This document shows positions 33,027 through 42,943 of a stretch of DNA of 64,000 nt, piece after piece (within the stretch, counting starts at the first letter, position 1; each line of letters starts with the position of its first letter). Made by a program: the position numbers and the translations under genes. The notes beneath the pieces are model-generated. The model made no database searches, was not told the DNA's origin, and saw nothing but the letters and a program-made list of their open reading frames with translations. The DNA comes from Knufia peltigerae (Eukaryota > Ascomycota > Eurotiomycetes > Chaetothyriales > Trichomeriaceae), in NCBI GenBank assembly GCA_030247855.1, contig JAPDRN010000038.1, positions 62,001 to 126,000 of the forward strand, in the 5' to 3' direction.

Positions 33027-35065
33027 ATGAGCGCTGCCGACCAAATTTCATTTCTCGATGAAAGACTCATCAGCAGTCATGCGCTCTCAGGCGACAGAGT
33101 AGAGGACCAAGTTGACACGGCGAGTTCAGTCAGAAGCACAGAGGTAACGGATCAGGAATCAGCAACCGCAGCCTCAAGCACCTTCAGTTCCAGGCCGTCG
33201 ACACCGCCTTCAGAAGCTGGCTTCCGGAGATGGCGACCAGGCTACCATGTCATTGCCTCCCGCGGTTGGCTGAATGATCCTTGTGCTCCAGGCTACGATC
33301 CGCAAACGGGCATCTACTCGTTGGGCTTTCAGTGGAATCCTTATGACTACAAATGGGGTAACATGTCTTGGGGATCGACCGTTTCCACTGATTTCGCGAA
33401 TTGGCATGTCTCGGAAAGCCCAGCCATGGAGCCTACAAAGACCATGGATCAGTGTGGTGTTTTCACGGGCTGCATGCTCCAAAAAGACCACATCACAGAC
33501 GATACCTCAGAAGCCGTCAAGGGTGACTTTACAACAAATATCGCATTCTACACATCTGCTCAGAAGTTACCCATTACGTTCAAGCAACCTTACACTCGTG
33601 GAAGCGAGCAACTGCATATGGCGACTTCGACCGACAATGGCCGTTCATGGACGAGGGCGGAGAGCAACACCATTCTGTCCGAACCTCCAACCGAGCTTGG
33701 AGACTCAGTCAGAGGTTGGCGAGATCCTTTCGTGGCACCCTGGAAAGCTTTGGACAGGGCTTTAGGCAGGAATCACTCGCAACCCGGGCTTTACGGCATC
33801 ATATCCGGTTCAATACATGGAAAGACGCCTACGGTATTTCTCTACGAGCTCGACAGAAAGGACGTATGTTGTTGGAAGTCTCTCGGCCCGATAAATGATA
33901 TACCTGTAAACTTCTCCCCGTCGCCTTGGTCAGGAGACTTTGGTGTCAACTGGGAAGTTGCAAACTTTGTCGATTTGGTCGATCCGGACGGCGTGGCATA
34001 TTCGATTCTCATCGTTGGCGTGGAAGGTGTACAGACTCGTCCTGGAGACCCTCTGAGAAGCGAGCTTGTCAGGGAACATAAACAAATGTGGATGTGCGGC
34101 TCGCTGGAGCAGCACGGAAAAGGCGTACGGATGCAGTACAACTTTGGCGGAACTCTGGATCACGGGTGCTACTACGCCTCAAACGGCTTCAATGATCCCG
34201 TCACCGGCAATTTTGTAACATTTGGGTGGATTTTTGAAGAAGATCTTTCGCCAACCCGGGTTGCCCAACAAGGCTGGAGTGGATGCCTGTCGATTCCGAG
34301 GGTGATTTCCATGAAATCCCTGAATTATGTCACAGCCGCTCTGAAGACCAACATCGGCGATATCAGCAGCATTGACTCTTTGGAAGACAATGGCATACAT
34401 ACCTTGAAGGTCCTCGGGGTCACACCCGATCCACGGTTGGCTCTGTTGAGGAACCTCGAACTTCACGTCGATATCACAGATCAAGTAACCTGGTTCGAGG
34501 AAAGTATGAAGCGGCACTTCGAATTTCAAGCCAGCTTTGGGGTTACAGACTCCAGCATTGTCGGTGTGGATATTGCTCATGACGAAGGTATGGGACATGA
34601 AGCCGCGGCAGATGTACGAAGCAGATACTAACCTTGATTGTAGACTTTGCGACCTTCACTTCAATTCTCTTTGACCCTGCTGAAGAGACTGTGACTATTG
34701 ACCGAAGTCGATCCACGACCGACACCGAAATCAACACATCTCCTGAGGAGGCCAAGCATACCCTATTCTCATTCGCCGACGGGACATCCGAAACCCTGGA
34801 TTTACGTGTCTTCTACGACGTCAGTGTGCTCGAAGTCTTCGTCAACGACAGGACGGCGATTGCTACGAGAATCTATCCGCAGAGTAGAAAGTGTTTCGGA
34901 GCACGGTGGATTCGGTCCAACTCTACGGGACCGTCGTCTGACAATGATGGTCACCATCCTCAACAGCAGCTTACATCGGAGTATGACGCCAGAAATGAAC
35001 AGCCACAAGGATCAATGATCCAAGGCACTTTCTGGTCATTGAGAGAGTCCGTGCGGTTTAACTGA
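33027..35065 (+). CDS. GH32 glycoside hydrolase, invertase/fructanase-like, no signal peptide (660 aa)
   Basis: Two exons, 33027-34587 and 34644-35065 (ACTAAC branch, TAG acceptor), 661 codons. A polar Ser/Thr-rich tail of about 65 residues replaces a signal peptide. The five-bladed propeller carries the three GH32 acidic residues: Asp84 in WLNDPC (usual WMNDPN), Asp233 in WRDPF (transition-state stabiliser), and Glu310 in NWEVANF (the usual EC motif has Val in place of Cys). A C-terminal beta-sandwich of about 180 residues ends in 'LRVFYDVSVLEVFVND', typical of the family. It should hydrolyse terminal fructose from sucrose or fructans; lack of a leader suggests cytosolic or vacuolar use of imported sugar. 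Regulator 3 is immediately upstream. Divergent motif residues may shift specificity. Confidence 0.88.
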
Positions 35066-35160
35066 GTTAAAGGCTTTCCATATCTTCTGTCTTTCGACAT
35101 AGACAACCTAGAGTATCGAAGTATCAGGGTTTGCAAAGCCCTGTGCTTGTTTGTAAATTT

Positions 35161-35860
35161 CTATATTTCAAGTCCATGACTTCTGTATAGATGCTTCTTG
35201 ATTTGCTCCCACACTTTCTTCGACAAACTGTAGTACACACTATCAACCCACTCCCCGCCCACTTCCCACGTTTTCTCCTCAAATCCGACGTCCACGAATC
35301 CCATACGCTCGAGAAGCGATAGACTCCTTCGGTTTCGTGGGTCTACATCCGCAGTGATCTCTACCAGGTTCCGACTCGTGAAGAGATAATCCAGTACGCC
35401 AATCATGGCTTCGCGTGCGAGTCCATTTCCCCAGTATTGTCGCGAAAGGAGAAATCCAATTTCGCTGTCCTGCCAGATTCCAATTTTGCCAATAGCAGGG
35501 CCGTCGTTGGACAAGGCAATCACAAAATCCGTGACCTCGTTCTGAGGCGACAATATCATCTTCGACAGCCATTTTGAGGTTTCCTCCTTGGAAGTGTGTG
35601 GAGTGGTGCTCCTGCGTCACGGCGGTGAGCCCAATTCAGACGTAATCACTGATTACATCCTCGGGAGCTCTCAAAAAAAAGGCAAGATTCAAGAAAAACG
35701 TAACGAGACCAACGTACCAGTACTTCATAACCTCTGCGTTGGAAAACGCCCCGTACAAGGAATCAACGTCATTTTCTTGAGCCGCACGCAGGAGAAGGCG
35801 TGATGTCGAGATCTCTACTCTGCCGTTGTCGACAGCGGTGATTGTGAGTACCTGCATCAT
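35161..35860 (-). CDS. GNAT N-acetyltransferase, RimJ/RimL type (197 aa)
   Basis: Two exons on the minus strand, 35718-35860 and 35161-35611, 198 codons; two adjacent ATGs start the frame. The N-terminal 'STSRLLLRAA' strand and 'VMKYWSTTPHTSKEETSKWL' across the intron are characteristic of the Acetyltransf_3 subgroup. The acetyl-CoA loop region is 'EIGFLLSRQYWGNGLAREAM' and the C-terminal signature is 'NRRSLSLLERMGFVDVG'. It transfers acetyl from acetyl-CoA to an amine (protein N-terminus, amino sugar, polyamine or xenobiotic); the substrate cannot be predicted. It converges with GH32 (95 bp between stops). An ATCAGATAA motif lies 11 bp upstream of its start. Confidence 0.85.
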
Positions 35861-36426
35861 CGCATATCAGATCAGATAAGGCCTGAGCTGCAAGAGTTGT
35901 TTGGCGATGGCGTTGATTACGATCATTTGACCTTTCTGTAGATGGAGTGAGATTCCATTCGGTACAAGCCACAAAAAGACGGAGATTGAAACCGAAATGC
36001 ATCCATAGTCGCCAAGAATTGCACGTTTGACTTAAGCTGACCGTGCAACCAATTACTGCTAGAAACTTCTTGATATCTTGCAAAACTCCTGAAAGACCAC
36101 AATTACAACGAGTTTTGTTTTTCAACCCTCCGTTCTACCATCGCAATCGGTCATAGGTTGAGGAATACAGGGCTTCCCGTCCGCTCAGCCGTTCTTAAGC
36201 CTCAAGCCGGTGTCTTAGTAGTGTGGTCGGTGACGACACGCGAATCGACACTACCGATTGTTTTTGTTTAAGCCTCGCAATGCTCTGACTCAGCTGTTTG
36301 ATACAGCAAGAGTGAGTCTTTTTTGGGTTGAGAAGTTCAGAATGCTGACCTTCAGTTATTGAAGTGCTTACGAATGTAATCAAAAATCCAGGTTCATTCA
36401 TCTGTGGTTGAACATCACCTGACATC
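35861..36426. other. Intergenic, GNAT promoter region
   Basis: 566 bp between two minus-strand genes. It contains an ATCAGATAA (GATA-factor-like) motif at 35871-35879. No gene seen. Confidence 0.4.
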
Positions 36427-37742
36427 TCACGCAACGCCCGCCTCAATGACAGCCTCACTAATCGTATCTCCTGGCCAGAAGATATTGGTTATTTTCAGCC
36501 CAGCTTTCTCCAGGTACTCCCGGTGGAGGAGGAGGGTGCGCTCCATGCCTCCTTGCACGCTCATCAGATTGAGATCTTGGACCGTCATGAATTTGGACGG
36601 AGCCGACTCTGGTACGATCCACTCATTGATGATCAGCCGTGAGTATCCAGGTTCCATTGCCTTGCAAATTTGTGTGCAGATTTGCACATTCTTCTCTTGA
36701 GACCAGTCATGCGCGATGTAACGAAGGTAATAGCACCGAGCTCCTGAAGATCACATCAACTGGACGAACCATCGACGCTCTCTGACGACTGACTTACCTT
36801 TGATGGGTTGCTCAGCGAAGAAGTCATGTTCCATGTATTCGATACCGTCTTTTGGAGAAGCCGGAAGACCTTGTACTAAGTCCTGAACGACGAATCGCCC
36901 TGGCAGTTGCTGGAATTTGTGCTTCAGCTCTGCGGCCTGATGACCATAACCTCCACCAACATCGACCATCATAACAGCACTAGCATCTTGTTTGGCCTCC
37001 CTTCCCAGTCTTTCCATCACGGGGTAAAATTCTGTCCAGCTCTTGTGTCCATCGTTGAAATTTGTCATGTATACGTTGAATGCTTCAAGCACTCTCGACG
37101 GTGCAGCCTTCATGATTTGGAACAGTGATTTTGGAGAGCCGTCTCGTACATGTGCCTTACTTAGCGCCGTGATAGTCGCACTTTCCGGGTTTCTCCAACC
37201 ATTCTCTTCCAGGTATGAGGGAAGACAGAGCCATGACGGCGTAAGAAATTCCAGGCAGAATATCATGGCCGCTTCATTGTCTTTCTTGGTGAATGCTCGA
37301 GACACTGTGGAATGATCATAACAACTCGTCCCAGTTTCCTCAACCGCTCCAAATGCCGTCAAGCATCGCAGCAGTCTCCCTACCAGGACTGGATCTGCAT
37401 TGCAGCCCAATGCAATATCGTCAATCGAAGTCGGTCCATCCTTGAACGCAGCAAAGAGGCCCATTCTCATGGCGGCACTGATGGCAACGGTTTCCATGAC
37501 CTTTCCGATTGTGTCAAAAAAAGGTTTTCGAGCTTGATCAACATCAAGAATGACAGAACAAGACACACCTGATAGCAGACACGATGGACAACGTTGTGGT
37601 CTCTCTCCAGTGAAAGGAGAAATCTTCGCGATTCGGCGAGAAGTTCTTCTCGCATATCAAAGTCTCCTTCCGTTGGAGGGGGAAGTGACCGGCGAAATAG
37701 TTGCAGCTGCTTGAGCACATCCTGGGCGGTGATATGTGACAT
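36427..37742 (-). CDS. O-methyltransferase 1, SAM-dependent (403 aa)
   Basis: Three exons on the minus strand: 37583-37742, 36798-37532, 36427-36743, 404 codons. The architecture is that of fungal plant-COMT-like O-methyltransferases: N-terminal winged-helix dimerisation domain ('AISAAMRMGLFAAF'), SAM motif I 'VMMVDVGGGYGHQAAEL', 'GRFVVQDL', 'EYMEHDFF', and, after the second intron, 'RCYYLRYIAHDWSQEKN' containing the catalytic-type His-Asp. The first intron's donor (GTGTCT at 37582) was chosen because it is the one that keeps frame with a 50-nt intron. Such enzymes methylate phenolic hydroxyls of polyketides or other aromatics. A TATAAAAGG element lies about 130 nt upstream. It sits in a tailoring-enzyme neighbourhood with a second O-methyltransferase. 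Confidence 0.87.
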
Positions 37743-38373
37743 GGTTGAATGTAGCTTTCTCCTTTTCGACTATCTCTTGAAATTTCCAGAAAAGTTGGAG
37801 GGATTCCCCCGTCCGACAAGTAGTCTTCGTTGAGACCTCGAAAAATAGTGAGGTAAGGGAAACATACCTTTTATATCTTTGCCATCCAGGCCAATCTCCC
37901 CACTACTTAAAGAACATCATTCGTTCCAAAGCGCAGCATCTCCGACCCCTAAACATGACTCTGGTATTGTACGAGACCGTCTTGCTCCACACGAGTCTTA
38001 GGGGATTCGGGGACTAGTGGCACAGGCAGTATTTCGCATCTGCGGATTGGTCAGAGGTGGTCTTTTTGATTTCCAAAGTCGCTCTTTAGCGTGGTCATCA
38101 GTACGAAATCATCGACATGATTGGCAGAAGTCCATACTAAACTGCTACATATGCTTAAAACAATCGAACATGTACTTGGAAAGATGTGATGACAGGAGCA
38201 ACGTAAACGAGGAATATACTTAGACTCGAAGACTTTTGATGTGGACTATCATGTCAGGCAAGCAAATGTCTAACCAGTCTAGGAGAAGTAAACTTGGGTA
38301 GCTTTTGTTGAGGACGCAACGACATTTTCCGTAGCAGAACAACACGATGGACTAACTATGCAGTAGAACCAGC
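37743..38373. other. Intergenic, O-methyltransferase 1 promoter region
   Basis: 631 bp, minus-strand genes either side. Apart from the TATA-like element listed separately, nothing recognised. Confidence 0.4.
37868..37876 (-). promoter_or_regulatory. Putative TATA box of O-methyltransferase 1
   Basis: ATATAAAAGG on the minus strand, about 126-134 nt before the start codon at 37742. Motif only. Confidence 0.4.
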
Positions 38374-40405
38374 CTACTGTCCATACACTTTGCAAACACA
38401 CGTTCTTCCAGTTGCGCGAATCAATCCATGATACCCAATAAGATCCATCGAAGCGACTATCGGCCACAATCGATATGGACGGGACGGTAGCGTGGTGCTG
38501 GAAGAGTATGCAACGTCGACGGTCTGTCGTTGGGTATAAGGCGCCCGAGTAAACACCACGGTCATTTTCCCAGGTTTAGTGAGATCTGACTCCAGAACAC
38601 GAACACGGTGACTTTCCGTGATGTCACCGCACGTCCGCGCAATTGCTGTCCCCTCTTCCTCCAGCTGAATGACGGCATCTACCAGGACGGCTGCAGAGCA
38701 TTCATCCACCTGTCCACACTGACGATGGTGCATGCGTATCAGCTCAGCCGCCCTTCTGCGCATCATGGGATCACGGCAACTCATACCAAGAAGCCACAGA
38801 GGCGGCAGAACTCCTGGTAACATGCCAAATCCCATGTCATTGGGATCTTTGGAATCCAGATACATCTCTCTGTTTTGACAGATGTCGTAACATGTCTGGA
38901 ACATCTTCTCAAAGTCTTCAATGTGTTTGTCCCACACGGTCTCGTCTCGATAACGCTGGCACTGCAACGCGACTGAAACCATGTTGTAGAAGACATGTAG
39001 GAGACGAGCATGTAGTTGTGCTCGCACAGACCAGGAGCCAGAGTTGCGAGAATACTGCAAGAGCTTGACATGCCACCTTTCCCACAAGGGTAGAGCCTGC
39101 AGCTGTGCCACGGCGTCGATATGTTCCGGAGGATGCTTGCTGAAGAAATACATCCACAGTTCAATCATTTTCCCGCGGGCTTCCAACAAACTTGTGAAAT
39201 CCGAAGGAAGTACAGGCGGCTGGTATTCTAAATCTCCAACTTGTACAATATCTGAGACGCTGGATCGTGAAAAGATTACCTCGATCCCCGCAAAGACTGG
39301 CTGTATGTAGTGACTGATGATGTGGTCCTCTGATGAAGAAGAAGGCGATCTATAGTTTTGCAGGTTACGTCTCCATTGTCTTAATATGCGGAGTCCGTTC
39401 TGTAGATGCAGCGAAGCAGCTTTAGGAGACTCACGGAAAGTTTCGAAGCCCACGAAGACAAAGCATGCCAACATCATCACCAGGACAGAGGGTTTGACTG
39501 CGGTGTCTCCCAGGAGACGAAGAGTGCGCCCATAAGATCGAAGTAAAGTGGCCTCAAGTGACCCTCTTTGATCGACGGGTGCATGAGCAAGTTCTTGTGC
39601 ACTGGCTATCGCAAGAACCGCTTGTTCGATCGCTGGTTCAGTGTGATAACTCTGTGGCAGGAGGTGTTGAAAAACATACAAAGCCTGTGGACTTGGATTG
39701 ACATATAAGAATGACGGGATCGTGTTCTCCCGAAAGTATTGGAACCCGCGTGACGTGACGTGGTCAGACCTAGGCGAGGAAAGATGCAGGGGTAACGAGG
39801 GCCTTTTAGCAGGGCAATGTGGTGGAGGGCGTTCTTCGGCCATGGAGTCGCTGGCCGGGTGCGGCCCGGCATTCAAACGGATGGCAAGTGGTTTCGTTGT
39901 ATGCCCATCTCTAAACATATCCATGCCTTTCTGTGATCCTTGAATTTTTGATGCACGGTCAGGAGAACTGCCGCCTTTTGCCAAACCACCTCGTGTCTGA
40001 CCGGACTCAAAAACCCACGCGCGATCAATGTATCCGGGACAAATTACTCCATACTTGATACATCGAGCACACTGTGGTCTTTCTCCGGTACATTTGATGT
40101 GTCGAGCCCTTGTACAGAAGGTTAGTAATTAAGATGCCTGGCGTCTCGAGAATAGACTACTCGCGTACCTCTAGTATGCACTCAAGTAAGCAAGGTTCAC
40201 GATCATTACTAGAAGCATGACAAGCCGAGGCGACAAAGCGCTGCCTCGTGGATCCGGCAGGGCCATCTCGCAGATGATCAAGACATTGAAGAATAACACT
40301 TACACATGTTGCGCATCCCGTATTGGTTTTATGGTGGTGCTTCTTCCGAACATATGCATCCTCCACCTGTACTTCCTGAGTTGTCGACATCGACGTGGAA
40401 TCCAT
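38374..40405 (-). CDS. Zn2Cys6 transcription factor 4, zinc cluster split by intron(s) (about 612 aa)
   Basis: Exon 1 (40304-40405) ends exactly after the first cysteine pair (TGCATC, C31 and C34) at a perfect GTAAGT donor. The main exon (38374-40108) supplies 'ARHIKC' and the rest of the cluster (C41-x6-C48-x2-C51-x6-C58, then 'PGYID'). Direct joining leaves the frame two bases short. A 2-nt micro-exon, AG at 40169-40170, flanked by a TAG acceptor and a GTACGC donor, with a TACTAAC branch in the second intron, restores both the frame and the one missing residue (an Arg) of the canonical spacing. The alternative is that the gene carries a frame lesion or a sequencing error. The long C-terminal region is a fungal-specific (Fungal_trans_2-like) domain with many Leu-rich helices. 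It lies between the two O-methyltransferases and is the natural candidate for a cluster regulator. Confidence 0.7.
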
Positions 40406-40699
40406 ATAGTATGACCGGTGTCATCTCTGATTTACCGCAGATAGGTTTTCATGGCATGGACCCTTCAAAGAGGTCTCTCTTCTGAAGTAGATGTCGGCAG
40501 AGCGAGGAGCTGAAGATGTCTAGCCCTACTAGAGACTGTTTCGTGTCGAGGCATTATTTTCCACCAATCCGGTGGCAATCAAAGACGGGCTGACGGGACG
40601 CCTGAAATACCCCAGATCACATGTCAAGCACCACATCAACGTCAGAGTAATCAGCAGTGTCGGCACAAATCTAGCGATTGTTGCAAGGTCTGACCTTGT

Positions 40700-42383
40700 C
40701 TATTCATAGGTCCGATCTCTATGCGCCCAAGAGTTAAGACGACATTCTATGATACTCAGCAGACCACGACAATCCCAGATCTTCACCACCTTTAGTCCAG
40801 CCGCTTGGACAATCCGCTCGTATTCCTCTGGACTCCTTTCTTTTCCCTCTGTCATTGCCATCATGTTGAGATCCATGGCATGTGCAGTATTCATAGCACA
40901 ACCATAGTTCGCCAGGAGCGGTTGAGGTGCCGCTCGAATCTTGTCACTAGCCAGCGTGGTAGTCATCAAGATCTCAGCTATGAGTACCACTGAATTTGAG
41001 GTCATTGAATCACGGATACTGGACAAGATGGGGACGGCATCAACACCATCCCAGTCGTGCCTGGTAAGAATATTTATCAGATGAATGCACAAATTCTCCA
41101 TTAATCTCAACGTACAGGATGTGTCGTAGCCAGTATATCTCTGCGCCGGAGACAGGGTTCTTCTGGAAGAAGTCGTGAGTCATCAATTTGGCTGTTCCTT
41201 GAGAGGCCGCTTTGGGATATCTCTCCTTCCATACACTGGCTGCTTGTTCAACGACAGGTGCCTTATCTTGAACGATGACTTTGATGTTTGGATGCGTGCA
41301 ATGCAACTGCATGCAGATTGTTCCTAGACAACGTCAATCCGTCTGCGAGCTCACTGGCCTTGGACGAGCTTACCAATCCCCCCTCCAACATCGACTATCG
41401 TGGCTTCGTCACTCAAGTCGATCCAAGGGTAATCTTCGATACAAGACCGATCCTGAGCCCGGCCAAGCCCACCCATTGCAACGTTGAACAAGCTTTTCTC
41501 GGGACGAGGCATCACAAGCTCGCTCGAGCTCTTGTATTCATGACAGGTCTCCATGTAAAGTTGTTCTTACTGCTGAGGCGTCGGAAAGCGCCAGTTTATG
41601 TCATGCTCCGGTAATCTTTGATGTAGCCATTCAAAGAAAGACAACTTTGTCCGTGCTGCCAGCTGGAATGCGTTCGGGCTTGATCTGTCTCCATCATGAT
41701 CAGGACTGGTCGACAGTGCGGTTGGAAGAAAGTCACTTGCTGCAGATTGAATTTGGCCTCTGAATGATATCAACATTCTCCTTGATTTCATTGGAATGGA
41801 AACAAATTCGCTACGTACCTCGTAACGATCAAAGCTCGGAACTCGAGATCATCCGCCAGAACTTGCGAAATATGATTGTTTGCAAAACGATCGTCCTTGA
41901 CTTCAGCAAAAATGTGGTTCGAAGTCAATACCCTCATGAGTCTGCCTACATTTAGTAAGCTTCGGCTACCAGTTGAGTAAGGCCAGGAACAGTACGCAAT
42001 TTTCCGGCCTGGATGCCGCTTATTCGAGCCAGCTCGCTACTGCAAAGACCTTCTGGACCAGCTTGTGCGAGTGTTGCGGTAATATTCTTCTCTGCGACAA
42101 TATGCAATGTTCTGGAACGCAAATACGACATGGATAAGTCCAGGAGGAAGTCATGCGGATCGATAATCAAACTCTCTAACGAACCCATTGCCGCACGTAT
42201 GACCCTGACGGCATCGTATTGCGTTCGTGATGTAGCACCCGTGGAACCGTGTGTGACATGGTGATGAGCACTTTCTCGGCGAGTCCTGTCGCGGTCATCA
42301 ATCAACGTCTCGACAGTAGTTGAAAGCAATCTGAAGATGCTCTTAATACTATCTACAGAGCTGGCGGGAGAAAGGGCCGACAT
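40700..42383 (-). CDS. O-methyltransferase 2, SAM-dependent (473 aa)
   Basis: Six exons on the minus strand: 41996-42383, 41819-41945, 41571-41759, 41374-41522, 41116-41323, 40700-41060; together 474 codons, the frame being consistent at all junctions. The winged-helix N-terminal part ('GKLRRLMRVLTSNHIFAEV') is followed by 'DYPWIDLSDEATIVDVGGGIGTICMQL' (SAM motif I, split by an intron), 'VIVQD', 'HDFF', and 'IYWLRHILHDWDG' with the catalytic His, then 'MDLNMMAMTEGKERSPEEY'. Family and reaction are as for O-methyltransferase 1, but sequence and intron positions differ strongly, so it is not a recent duplicate. It is divergent from the FMO gene through 560 bp that contains inverted CGG elements. 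Exon 4's 5' boundary has a nearby alternative. Confidence 0.86.
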
Positions 42384-42746
42384 GTTTCTTCGAAGATCCG
42401 TCAACTCGACCAAAGCGATAATCACCTGCACCTGGGTTCGATATTGAGTTATAACCCGGGGTAGACAAGGAGGGCTTATCACGACAAGCTCATTCAACGA
42501 AAGCTGCGTTCATGAATCGACTCCAAACTTACCAGGTCACATCGACAATCAAGACACCCACAACATGAAGCTGGCTTGGTTTTGACTGCGACGGCAAGGA
42601 GCCAAGCAGGGTCGGCGAAGTATACGTCTCGATCTAAATAAAGTCAAATTGGCAGTAATGTCACTCTGACATGACCCGGACGCTCGCCGTAATTTATATT
42701 TGTTTATCTTGACATAAAATTGGTAGACTAATGCCGTCGAGAATTT

Positions 42747-42757
42747 TCGGAGCCCGA
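42747..42757. promoter_or_regulatory. Palindromic TCG-N5-CGA element
   Basis: TCGGAGCCCGA fits the Zn2Cys6 (AflR-type) consensus TCGSWNNSCGR and is also CGG-N3-CCG. It lies in the divergent promoter of two tailoring genes. Match by eye; chance occurrence of the strict consensus in 64 kb is about one or two. Confidence 0.4.
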
Positions 42758-42776
42758 CAGAGGGAGTCTGGGCCGT

Positions 42777-42789
42777 CGGAGACTGTCCG
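42777..42789. promoter_or_regulatory. Inverted CGG-N7-CCG element
   Basis: CGG and CCG triplets separated by 7 bp, 20 bp from the palindrome at 42747. A typical half-site arrangement for dimeric Zn2Cys6 regulators. Motif only. Confidence 0.3.
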
Positions 42790-42943
42790 GCTTGTGGAAC
42801 TTGAGTTATTGTCCTCGTGAAATGATTTGAAATCCCAAGATAGCCGTAATAGATCTAGTGTCCAGCGAGTAAAGGTCGCTGAGAGCGATATATACGGCGT
42901 GTGTCCGATACTAGAAACATAACAGTCGTGTGGAATCGATACT

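Larger units (their letters stand above)
42384..42943. promoter_or_regulatory. Divergent promoter region, O-methyltransferase 2 / FMO
   Basis: 560 bp between divergent starts. It includes a TATATA element about 50 nt before the FMO start (42889-42894) and two palindromic CGG pairs at 42747-42757 and 42777-42789 (listed separately). Confidence 0.5.
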
